A stretch of 64,000 nt of DNA from Paramagnetospirillum caucaseum (lineage in GTDB: Bacteria; Pseudomonadota; Alphaproteobacteria; Rhodospirillales; Magnetospirillaceae). A model generated the notes under the pieces. It saw only the letters and a list, made by a program, of their open reading frames with translations. It did no database searches and was not told the DNA's origin. The position numbers and the translations under genes were made by a program. The DNA lies in the NCBI RefSeq assembly GCF_000342045.1, contig NZ_AONQ01000006.1:1-64000 (forward strand), given 5' to 3'. Every line of letters begins with the position of its first letter. Position 1 is the stretch's first letter. Positions 18,268 to 26,300 of this stretch are shown here, one piece after another.

Positions 18268-18763
18268 AAGGTTATCGCCATTTTTCGGGATGGCTTACGT
18301 GCTGGCCGGAAGGGCCGCAAGAAGGTTGATGTGGCCAAGCTGGCCTTTCGCTGGTGGCCTGATTCGGCGCTGACCTCGGTCTTGGCGATGTCGCGCACCA
18401 GATTGTGGGCGCCCTAACAACAGGGAACTTTACACGCATCAATGCACCCGATCCGGAGACCTTCCATGACGACGCCCGCTTCACGACTAATGCCCTGCAG
18501 GCCCAAGGGCTGGTGACATTGTCTATGGACGGTGAGCACGACAAGTTAGTGGCAATGTGCCCATCGTACATAGAGACGGCTGCACCAAGTGGCAAACGGC
18601 GGTTTTGGGTCACGAAGAGCCCGTAGGCCCCGGCGCTGTGGATGACCGCAGGACCCCCGGCAGCCGCCGCTCAGGGCCTCCGAACGAAGATCCATGGTCG
18701 ATTCTTGCTCTTTGCCGCCGGGAAGATGTATGCCGATAAAGGGGAACTGTAGAGGTCCGACCG
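18268..18763 (+). other. Intergenic stretch before the transposase, no convincing gene
   Basis: These 496 bp lie between the exporter and tnpA. A 73-codon open frame at 18405-18626 has no recognisable motif and no good ribosome site. No copy of the tnpA terminal repeat or of the TGTCCGAAA res half-site is visible. It is probably scar sequence from insertion or deletion upstream of the transposase. Confidence 0.5.
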
Positions 18764-21736
18764 ATGGCACGGCAGCGTATTCTCAGCGATAGGCATTGGG
18801 CCCAGTTGATGGCCGTTAATTTTGACGAGCGGGCGATCGTGCGCCACTACACGCTATCGCGGGACGATATAGACCTCATCGCGGGAAAGCGGGGCGACCA
18901 CAACCGCCTTGGCTTCGCCGTGCTGCTCTGCTCCATCCGGCAGTCCGGCCACCCACCGGCCGCCGATGAAGTGGCGCCATCGGAGGTGGTGGCATTCGTC
19001 GCCAAGCAGCTGGATGTTGATCCGAGCGTCCATGCCCGATACGCCCGCCGCGACGAAACCCGCCGCGAACATGTCGCCGACATCATTCGCCGGCTCAACC
19101 TCGTTTCCTTTGACCGTAAGGTGACCCGGTCGCTGATCGCTTGGCTGGTCACCATGGCCACCAATGAACGCTCGCCCGTTCGTCTCGCCGAATTGCTGAT
19201 TCAGGAAAGCCGGTCACGCCACATCCTGCTGCCCCAGGCAGCCATTCTCGACCTCGTCGTGCGACGAGCGCGCCTCAGGGCCGAGAGGATCATGATCCAG
19301 GCGCTGATCGGAGGCCTCGACGACACCCGACGGGCGGCACTGGACGGCCTCCTGGAACCGATGGCCAACACGTCGATCAGCCTTCTGGCCTGGCTGAAGA
19401 CGGGCAGTCCATCGCCCTCGGCCCGCAACATGGCGGCAATGGTGGAGCGCCTTCAGGCTGTTCGCCGGCTCGGGATCGGTCGCACGGTTGCCAAGCTGGT
19501 TCCCGCCGGCACGCTGTCCCGCCTGGCCGACGAAGGGCTGCGGATGACAGTGCAGCATCTCCGTGATTTGGCGACGGAGCGCCGCCATGCCACCCTGACC
19601 GCCGCCGCGTTGCAGTTGGAGACCTGCCTCATCGACGGCGTGCTGGGCATGTTCGACAAGTTGATGGGCACGCTGTCGCGGCGGGCAGAGCGCAAGACGG
19701 CCGACCGCGCCCTCGTGTCGGTCCGTGAGGCTCATGGCCAGCTGATGTCCCTGGCCAAGGCGTGCCGGGTGCTGATCGCCGCCTGCGAACAGGGGACCGA
19801 TCCCAAGAAGGCCATCGAAGACGAAACCGGATGGGCCAACTTCGTCACCAGCGTCGGCCTAGCCGAAGAGCTTGCCCGACCGGAGACCACGGACCCCCGA
19901 ACCGAGCTGATCGCCCGCTATACCGCAGTCCGATCCTTCGCGCCGGTTCTGTTGTCCGGGCTGTCGTTCCAGGGTGTGCCGGCGTGCAAGTCCCTGCTGG
20001 ATGCCCTTGCCATCATCGGCGACATGTATCAATCCGGCGGGCGCAAACTGCCGGACAAGGTGCCAACGACGTTCATTCGGCGGAGCTGGCGGGCGCTTGT
20101 GTTGGTCAAGGGTGAGGTCGAGCGGCGGTCCTATGAAATCTGCGCCTTCTCCGAATTGCGCGATCGTCTTCGTGCCGGCGATGTCTGGGTCGAGGGCAGC
20201 CAGACCTGTCGCAGTTTCGAGGACTGCCTGTTGCCAATACCCGTATTCGAGGCGCTCCGTCAGGAAGGGCCGCTTCCGGTAGCCGTATCCAGCAACCCGG
20301 AAAGTCACCTGGGTATGATGGCCATTAATCTGGAGGGTGCTCTCCAGGAGGTCAGCGTCCTTGCCGAAGGCAACGGGCTGCCCGACGTGACCATCAAGGC
20401 CGGCGATCTGAAGATCACTCCCCACAAGGCCGACACGCCGGAGGCCGCCCTAGCGCTGCGCAATGCCGCCTACGGGTTGCTTCCCCGCCTGCGGATCACC
20501 GATCTCCTGACGGAAGTGGACAGTTGGACCGGATTCTCCGACTGCTTCAGCCACCAGCGGAGCGGCAGACCGCCGGAAGATCGTACCGCCCTGATGACCG
20601 CCGTGCTGGCCGACGGCATCAACCTTGGCTTGGCCCGAATGGCGGAGTCCTGTCGTGGCGTTACGGCGGGGCGGCTGGCATGGGCCCATGACTGGCACGT
20701 CCGTGAGGATACCTATGGCGCGGCGCTGGCGAGGATCATCGATGTCCATCGCGGCATGCCACTGGCCAGCCTCTGGGGCGATGGATCGACCTCCTCGTCG
20801 GACGGCCAGTTCTTCCGGGCCGGTGGTCGCGGCGAGGGCATCGGCGACGTCAACGCTCATTACGGCAGCGAGCCCGGCGTCCGTTTCTACACTTGCATTT
20901 CCGACCAGTACGGGCCGTTCTACACCAAGGTGATCGCGGCGACCGCGAGCGAGGCGCCCCATGTTCTCGACGGCCTGCTCTACCACCAGACCGGCCTTCA
21001 GCCGAGCGAGCACTACACCGACACCGGCGGGGTCACCGATCACGTCTTCGGCCTCTGTCACCTGTTGGGGTTTCGGTTCGCACCTCGTATCCGCGATCTC
21101 AAGGACCGCCGTCTGTATCTGCCGCCTGGAATGAAGGCACCTGACATCCTGGTGCCACTGGTGGGCGGCACCATCGACGTCAAGCACTTGTCCCTGAACT
21201 GGGAAAGCCTGATCAGACTGGCGGTGTCGATCCGCTCGGGCACCGTGACGGCGTCGGCCGCCCTGCGCAAATTGTCGGCCTATCCCCGCCAGAACGGTCT
21301 GGCGGTGGCATTGCGCGATCTCGGTCGGCTGGAACGGACGCTATTCACGTTGGACTGGCTCCGCGATCCTGGGTTGCGGCGGCGTGTCGGGGCCGGCCTA
21401 AACAAAGGCGAGGCCCGCAATGCCCTGGCGCGGGCGGTATTCTTTTACAGGCTGGGTGAAATGCGTGATCGCAGCTACGAGAACCAAGCGTATCGCGCCT
21501 CGGGCCTCAACCTGCTGGTGGCCGCAATCATCCTGTGGAACACCCGCTACTTGGAGTTTGCCTATGCCGAGCTGGCGCGCCGGGGCATGGCCGTCACTCC
21601 CGACCTGATGAAGCACGTGGCACCGCTCGGCTGGGAGCACATCAGCTTGACCGGGGATTATAGTTGGGCAACCGAGGAATTCGGTGCCGGCGGAATGCGT
21701 CCATTGCACCGCCATGTGTCGCTCCTCGCGGCGTAG
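18764..21736 (+). CDS. tnpA: Tn3-family transposase
   Basis: The 990-residue length and layout are those of Tn3 TnpA: an N-terminal DUF4158-like repeat-binding region (MARQRILSDRHWAQL), a long helical middle, and the C-terminal DDE domain with WGDGSTSSSDGQFF, YTDTGGVTDHVF and the final LLVAAIILWNTRYLE containing the conserved helix. It catalyses replicative transposition to form cointegrates. The gene is intact, starts at ATG 18764 behind AGAGG, and lies 18 bp inside the right terminal repeat. Confidence 0.95.
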   Translation: MARQRILSDRHWAQLMAVNFDERAIVRHYTLSRDDIDLIAGKRGDHNRLGFAVLLCSIRQSGHPPAADEVAPSEVVAFVAKQLDVDPSVHARYARRDETRREHVADIIRRLNLVSFDRKVTRSLIAWLVTMATNERSPVRLAELLIQESRSRHILLPQAAILDLVVRRARLRAERIMIQALIGGLDDTRRAALDGLLEPMANTSISLLAWLKTGSPSPSARNMAAMVERLQAVRRLGIGRTVAKLVPAGTLSRLADEGLRMTVQHLRDLATERRHATLTAAALQLETCLIDGVLGMFDKLMGTLSRRAERKTADRALVSVREAHGQLMSLAKACRVLIAACEQGTDPKKAIEDETGWANFVTSVGLAEELARPETTDPRTELIARYTAVRSFAPVLLSGLSFQGVPACKSLLDALAIIGDMYQSGGRKLPDKVPTTFIRRSWRALVLVKGEVERRSYEICAFSELRDRLRAGDVWVEGSQTCRSFEDCLLPIPVFEALRQEGPLPVAVSSNPESHLGMMAINLEGALQEVSVLAEGNGLPDVTIKAGDLKITPHKADTPEAALALRNAAYGLLPRLRITDLLTEVDSWTGFSDCFSHQRSGRPPEDRTALMTAVLADGINLGLARMAESCRGVTAGRLAWAHDWHVREDTYGAALARIIDVHRGMPLASLWGDGSTSSSDGQFFRAGGRGEGIGDVNAHYGSEPGVRFYTCISDQYGPFYTKVIAATASEAPHVLDGLLYHQTGLQPSEHYTDTGGVTDHVFGLCHLLGFRFAPRIRDLKDRRLYLPPGMKAPDILVPLVGGTIDVKHLSLNWESLIRLAVSIRSGTVTASAALRKLSAYPRQNGLAVALRDLGRLERTLFTLDWLRDPGLRRRVGAGLNKGEARNALARAVFFYRLGEMRDRSYENQAYRASGLNLLVAAIILWNTRYLEFAYAELARRGMAVTPDLMKHVAPLGWEHISLTGDYSWATEEFGAGGMRPLHRHVSLLAA

Positions 21737-21753
21737 TTCTCGTTTCGTGCGAC

Positions 21754-21791
21754 CTTAGCGTACAAGGAATGCACTTTCGTTAGGTGACCCC
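21754..21791 (-). repeat. 38-bp Tn3-type right terminal inverted repeat
   Basis: Read inward on the minus strand it begins GGGGTCACCTAACGAAA and ends TACGCTAAG, exactly 38 bp, the length and end signature of Tn3/Tn21 repeats. It lies just past tnpA and abuts a cut reading frame, so 21791 is the element boundary. The first five target bases are ATTCG (21792-21796), the expected target duplication. Confidence 0.85.
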
Positions 21792-22351
21792 ATTCGCACA
21801 AGGACCATGCCGATCCCGAGACCCTGTGCTCCTGCGCCGGCAGCGGCCGGGTCAAGGCCTTCGCCGGGCCGGGCGATACCCAGGCGGTGTTCGCCCAGGC
21901 CGGGGTGGCGGAGAGCCAGCGGATGCTCACCTGGCCCAATCATCAAATTTTCCTGGGCGATCTGCGGGTTACCGGCACCTTCGCCTTGCCCACCGATGCC
22001 GGCGATCTCACCCATATGGGCTTCGTCATCCAGGTTGACGGCGGGCCGTCCCTGTGGATCACCGGCGACACCGCCTGGTGCGACCTGCTGGCCGAGGCCG
22101 GGGCCAGGCACCGGCCCGATGCCATCATTCTTCCCATCAACGGCGGCTACGCCAATTTGTCCCATTGGGAGGCGGCGGAACTGGTGCGCCGGGTGGGGCC
22201 GTCCCAGGCCATTCCCTGCCACTGGGACATGTTCGCCGACAATTCCTGCGATCCCCGCATGTTCGAGGCCTCGCTGAAGGTCAAGGAGGTGCGGGACGTC
22301 TACCGCCTGCCGGTGCACGGGCAAAGGATGAGCATCAGCCGAAACGGCTGA
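21792..22351 (+). pseudogene. MBL-fold metallo-hydrolase (UlaG-like), 5' part removed by the transposon
   Basis: An open frame enters directly from the terminal repeat. Its first residues are HSHKDHADPETL, the metal-binding H-x-H-x-D-H of the metallo-beta-lactamase fold (the first His codon borrows the last C of the repeat), followed by MGFVIQVDG, ITGDTAW and the late CHWDMF. The N-terminal strands that precede this motif in an intact enzyme are missing, so the protein is unlikely to fold. No start codon with a ribosome site restores them. The 3' end overlaps the convergent AEC gene by 17 nt. Confidence 0.85.
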
Positions 22352-23258
22352 ACACGATCGGCAGCCACGCCAGGGCGAACAGGGTGCTGGCCGCCACGGC
22401 GATGGCGGCGCGGTCGGGGTGGATGCCGCGCAGGGTGGCGTGGACCACGGTGACGGCGGCCAGGGGCACCAGGGATTCGATCAGCAGCACCTGATGCCCG
22501 ATCCGTCCGAAGATGTGCAGCCAGGCACGGTCCAGCCCGATGAAAGCCAGTGCCAGGGCCGGCCACACGGCGAACTTGACCGCCAGGGTGAAGGCGGTGA
22601 AGCCCAGGTCGAGGCGCAGGCTGCGCAGCTGGGCCAGCCCCAGCCCGACGATCATCATGCCCACCGGCACGAAGGCGCCCGACAGGATGTCCACGCCCTG
22701 CATCACCGCCGGGGGAACCTTGGTGCCGCTGAGATTGAGCAGGGCGCCCAGCCAGCAGGCGTGCAGGCCGGGATATTTCAGCACCCGCAGGATCGCGCCG
22801 GTCACCGAGGCCTCGGCGCGGGCCACGGTGTAGAAGCCCACCGAGTTCTCGTAGGCGGTGGCGCCGAACGACACCATCACCACGATGGGCAGGGCGTCCG
22901 GCCCCACCAGGGCCAGACAGGCGGGGATGCCGAAGAAGCCGGTATTGCCGGTGCCGGCGGTGAAGGCGGCGATACGCTCGCGCCCGTCCTTCCACAAACG
23001 CCCCGTCAACCGGGCGGCGAGCAGCGCCACGGCGGAGCACAGGCCGAACACCGCGAAGGGCAGCGCCAGCAGGGCGCCGCTCAGGTCGGCGGTGACGAAG
23101 CCCTTGAACACCACGGCGGGCGACAGCACGAACAGGGCGAGGCGGCCAAGGTCCTGGCCCCTGACCTCGCCGAACCGGCCCAGCGCGAAGCCGATGGCGA
23201 CCAGCAGGTAGAGCGGCAGCAGCTTCAGCGCCAGGGAGGTATCGAAGGGCAGGGTCAT
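22335..23258 (-). CDS. AEC (auxin efflux carrier) family permease
   Basis: The 307-residue protein is almost entirely hydrophobic, with about ten membrane helices in two repeats. It shows AEC-family features such as [12 protein letters not shown] and [17 protein letters not shown] in the discontinuous helix region. Bacterial members export or exchange small organic anions. ATG 23258 overlaps the glycerate kinase stop (ATGA), suggesting the two handle the same hydroxy-acid. Confidence 0.85.
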   Translation of the reverse strand: MTLPFDTSLALKLLPLYLLVAIGFALGRFGEVRGQDLGRLALFVLSPAVVFKGFVTADLSGALLALPFAVFGLCSAVALLAARLTGRLWKDGRERIAAFTAGTGNTGFFGIPACLALVGPDALPIVVMVSFGATAYENSVGFYTVARAEASVTGAILRVLKYPGLHACWLGALLNLSGTKVPPAVMQGVDILSGAFVPVGMMIVGLGLAQLRSLRLDLGFTAFTLAVKFAVWPALALAFIGLDRAWLHIFGRIGHQVLLIESLVPLAAVTVVHATLRGIHPDRAAIAVAASTLFALAWLPIVFSRFG

Positions 23259-24491
23259 CGTACCAGGATCGCCCGGAAGTCGTTGACGTTGGTCAGCGTC
23301 GGACCGCTCTGAACAAGATCGCCCAACGCCTTGAAAAATCCGTAGGAATCGTTTTCCAGAAGATGAGATTCCGGATGAAGTCCCAGGGTGCGGGCGCGCT
23401 CCAGGGTGTCGGGGGCGATGATCGCCCCGGCATTGTCCTCGGAGCCGTCGATGCCGTCGGTGTCGCAGGCGATGGCCTCCACCCCGGCGCAGTCCTTCAG
23501 CGCCAGGGCCAGCGCCAGGGCGAATTCGGCGTTGGGCCCGCCCTTGCCCCGCCCTGAGGGTGACGGTGGCCTCGCCCCCCGACAGGATCACCGCCGGGAA
23601 GGGCACCGGCTGCTGGTGGGCGCGGATGGACTTGACCACGCCGGCCATCACCTTGGCCATTTCGCGCGCCTCGCCCTCCAGGGCGTCGCCCAGCAGCAAC
23701 GGCATCAGGCCGGCCCGCGCCGCCACCAGGGCGGCGGCCTCCAGCGAGCGCTGGGGCGTGGCGATCAGCCGGTATTCGCTGTCGGGCAGCGCCTTGGGCG
23801 TCTCGGCGGCGGGATCGTTCAGATGGGCGGCGATGGCCGGCGGCGGCGCGATGCCGTAGCGGGCCAGCACGTCACGCGCCTCGGCCAGGGTGGTGGGGTC
23901 GGCCACCGTGGGGCCGGAGGCGATCACCGAAGGGTCGTCGCCGGGCACGTCGGAAATGGCCAGCGTCACCAGCCGGGCCGGGGCGGCCAGGGCGGCGAGA
24001 CGGCCGCCCTTGACCGCCGAAAGATGCTTGCGCACGCAATTGATCTCGCCGATGGCGGCGCCCGAGCGCAGCAGCGCCGCCGTAAGGGCCTGTTTCTCTG
24101 CAAGGGTGATGCCGGGGGCGGGACGGGCCAGCAGCGCCGAGCCGCCGCCCGAGATGAGGCACAGCACCAGATCGTCCGGCCCCAGTCCGGCCAGCAGGCC
24201 GATCATGCGGCCGGCCGCCTTTTCCCCCGCCGCGTCGGGCACCGGGTGGGCGGCTTGCGCCACCTCGATGCGGCGGGTGGCGGCGGCATGGCCGTAGCGG
24301 GTGACCACCAGCCCCGACAGCGGGCCGGACCAGTGGTCCTCCACGGCGCGGGCCATGGCCGCCGCCGCCTTGCCGGCACCGATCACCAGGGTGCGGCCGG
24401 GCGGCGGAGCGGGCAGGGCGGGCGGCAGGCAGACCGATGGCCTTGCCGCCGCCACCGCCGCCTCGAACATGCGTAACAAGATGGTCGTCAC
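23255..24491 (-). pseudogene. Glycerate 2-kinase (MOFRL family), frameshifted
   Basis: The first ~315 codons from GTG 24491 encode the DUF4147 part of a glycerate kinase (LVIGAGKAAAAMARAVE, LISGGGSALL, NCVRKHLSAVKGGRLA, AISDVPGDDPSVIASGPT). The MOFRL C-terminus ([19 protein letters not shown] to [11 protein letters not shown]) is in another frame. Removing one G from GGGG at 23547-23550 joins them as [18 protein letters not shown]. The enzyme makes 2-phosphoglycerate from glycerate and ATP. It is a real frameshift mutation or a one-base consensus error. Confidence 0.82.
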
Positions 24492-24550
24492 TGGACTCTG
24501 TTTCCCTTTGCGGGCTCAATGGTCGCACCAGTAGACAGCGGAAATGGACC

Positions 24551-25444
24551 ATGAGCAATCTGGACGGCGTTCTCGCCCCCATCCTCACCCCGTTCACCAA
24601 CGCCCTGACGCCCCATGTGCCGCTGTTCGTGGCGCTGGCCCGTCACCTGATGGGGCAAGGGCTGGGGCTGGCGCCGTTCGGCACCACCAGCGAGGGTAAC
24701 TCGCTGGGGGTGGAGGAGAAGGTGGAACTGCTCGACGCCCTGGCGGAAACCGGCCTGGACATGGGCCGCACCATGCCGGGCACCGGATGCTGCGCCCTGA
24801 CCGATTCGGTGACGCTCTCCCGGCACGCGGTGAGCCTGGGCTGCGGCGGGGTGCTGATGCTGCCGCCCTTCTACTACAAGACTCCCAGCGAAGACGGGCT
24901 GTTCGCCTCCTTCGCCGAGGTGATCGAGCGGGTGGGGGATTCCCGCCTTAAGGTCTATCTCTACCATTTCCCCCAGCAGAGCCAGATTCCCATCACCCAT
25001 GGGCTGATCGCGCGCCTGCTGGCCGCCTATCCCGCCACCGTGGTGGGTATCAAGGATTCGTCGGGCGATCTGGCCAATATGGAAGGGATGTGCCGGGCCT
25101 TTCCCGGCTTCAAGGTGTTCGCCGGGACGGAACGGCTGATTCTGCCGGTGATGCGGGCCGGCGGCGCGGGCTGTATCAGCGCCAACGCCAACATCCACGG
25201 CCCGGCCATGCTGGAATTGTGGCGGCGCTGGCGCGAGCCGGAGGCCGAGGGGTTGCAGAAGGGCCTGGAAGGCTTCCGCACCGTCATGGAGGGCGTGCCG
25301 CTGATCGCCGCCCTGAAGGCGCTGACGGCCCGGCGCACCGGCGATTACGGCTGGCGCCGCGTGCGCCCGCCCCTGGTGGCCCTGCCGCCCGAGGCCGAGA
25401 TCGAACTGATCGAGCGGCTGGCCAAGGCCGGGATCGCCATTTGA
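24551..25444 (+). CDS. DapA/NAL-superfamily aldolase or dehydratase
   Basis: The 297-residue protein has the dihydrodipicolinate synthase fold: APFGTTSEGNSL at the N-terminus, VYLYHFPQQ with the catalytic Tyr, and Schiff-base Lys in VVGIKDSSGDL. The hydrophobic LYHFP surroundings differ from true DapA, so a 2-keto-acid aldolase or sugar-acid dehydratase is more likely. It is divergent from the glycerate kinase-AEC pair, which suggests a shared sugar-acid catabolic route. ATG 24551 follows GGACC. Confidence 0.82.
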   Translation: MSNLDGVLAPILTPFTNALTPHVPLFVALARHLMGQGLGLAPFGTTSEGNSLGVEEKVELLDALAETGLDMGRTMPGTGCCALTDSVTLSRHAVSLGCGGVLMLPPFYYKTPSEDGLFASFAEVIERVGDSRLKVYLYHFPQQSQIPITHGLIARLLAAYPATVVGIKDSSGDLANMEGMCRAFPGFKVFAGTERLILPVMRAGGAGCISANANIHGPAMLELWRRWREPEAEGLQKGLEGFRTVMEGVPLIAALKALTARRTGDYGWRRVRPPLVALPPEAEIELIERLAKAGIAI

Positions 25445-25454
25445 GCCGATCCGG

Positions 25455-26255
25455 CTATTTCAAATCGACGATGGCCTCCAGGCCATTGGCCTTGGCGGCG
25501 GCCAGCAGGCGGCCGTCGGCCTTGGCCCGCGCCACGAAGGAATCCACCGTCTCCTGCCACTCCCCGTCGCCCGGTGCCATGGCGTAGGCATAGGAACTGG
25601 GGGCCAGCGGGGCGGGCGGGGTCAGCAACTTGGCCCAGTCGTGGCGGGCCAGCATCTTGCGGCTGAAAGGATAGTCGGTGACGAACAGGTCGGCGCGGCC
25701 GCTCATCACCTCCTGCTCGCGGGCCTCGGGGGTGGCGACCTCCAGCAGACGGGCCTGCTTCAGCTCCCCCTTCATGACGTCGACCATGAAGGTTCCGGCG
25801 GCGGCGGCCACCACCACGCCGTCGCGGTCGATATCCTGCCATTCCTTGACCACCGGGTGGGTCTTGGTGGTGATGGCGAAGATGCCGCTGCGCAGATGGG
25901 GGCGGGTGAAGGCCAGCTTTTCCTGGCGCGGCGGCGTGATGGCCACTCCGTGCATGGAAACGTCGCACTTGTCCGACAGCAGGTCGTCGATCATGGTCTT
26001 GAACGAGGAATCCACGAAGCGCACCTGCACGCCGAGGTCCTTGGCCAATTCATGGGCCATGTCGATGTCGATGCCCTCGAGCCGGCCGGTGCGGGTGTTG
26101 CGGTAGGAAATGGAATAGTAATCGGGCCAGATGCAGACCCGGACCTCGCCGCTCTGGCGGATATGCGCCAGCCTGCCGCCGGGTGGGGCCGCCACGGCCC
26201 CGTTTCCCAGGACCAGAAGGGAAACGGCGGTGGCAAGGCGGGCCAATCTATGCAT
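25455..26255 (-). CDS. Periplasmic solute-binding protein, family 3
   Basis: The 266-residue protein has a signal peptide (to about AVA, residue 22) and a SBP_bac_3 domain: VRVCIWPDYYSISYRN, GIDIDMAHELAKDLG, SDKCDVSMHGVAITPPR and SGRADLFVTDYPFS. Such proteins bind polar amino acids or related cations. No permease or ATPase gene is adjacent, so it is either an orphan or a sensor partner of the divergent histidine kinase. Confidence 0.82.
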   Translation of the reverse strand: MHRLARLATAVSLLVLGNGAVAAPPGGRLAHIRQSGEVRVCIWPDYYSISYRNTRTGRLEGIDIDMAHELAKDLGVQVRFVDSSFKTMIDDLLSDKCDVSMHGVAITPPRQEKLAFTRPHLRSGIFAITTKTHPVVKEWQDIDRDGVVVAAAAGTFMVDVMKGELKQARLLEVATPEAREQEVMSGRADLFVTDYPFSRKMLARHDWAKLLTPPAPLAPSSYAYAMAPGDGEWQETVDSFVARAKADGRLLAAAKANGLEAIVDLK

Positions 26256-26300
26256 TTTTGTCCTCCAGATACGGACGTATTATGCTATTTCACCTAGGTC

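Larger units (their letters stand above)
1..21791. mobile_element. Putative large Tn3-family transposon or composite element, left end outside window
   Basis: The left edge has a resolvase gene with a res-like site and the right edge has a Tn3-family transposase ending in a 38-bp inverted repeat, in the divergent tnpR-res-tnpA order known for Tn3. Between res and tnpA lie about 18 kb of polysaccharide and lasso-type RiPP genes with visibly lower GC than the chromosome to the right. The right boundary at 21791 is firm because it cuts a metallo-hydrolase reading frame. The left terminal repeat is not in the window, so it is unproven that both ends belong to one element. Confidence 0.45.

Noticed and set aside
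18405-18626. 73-codon frame before tnpA
   Set aside because: No motif, no ribosome site and no neighbour support.
22335-24491. One continuous 718-codon frame joining glycerate kinase and permease
   Set aside because: The join is an artefact of the frameshift in the kinase; the middle part is out-of-frame Arg/Gly-rich noise and the permease has its own ATGA-coupled start.
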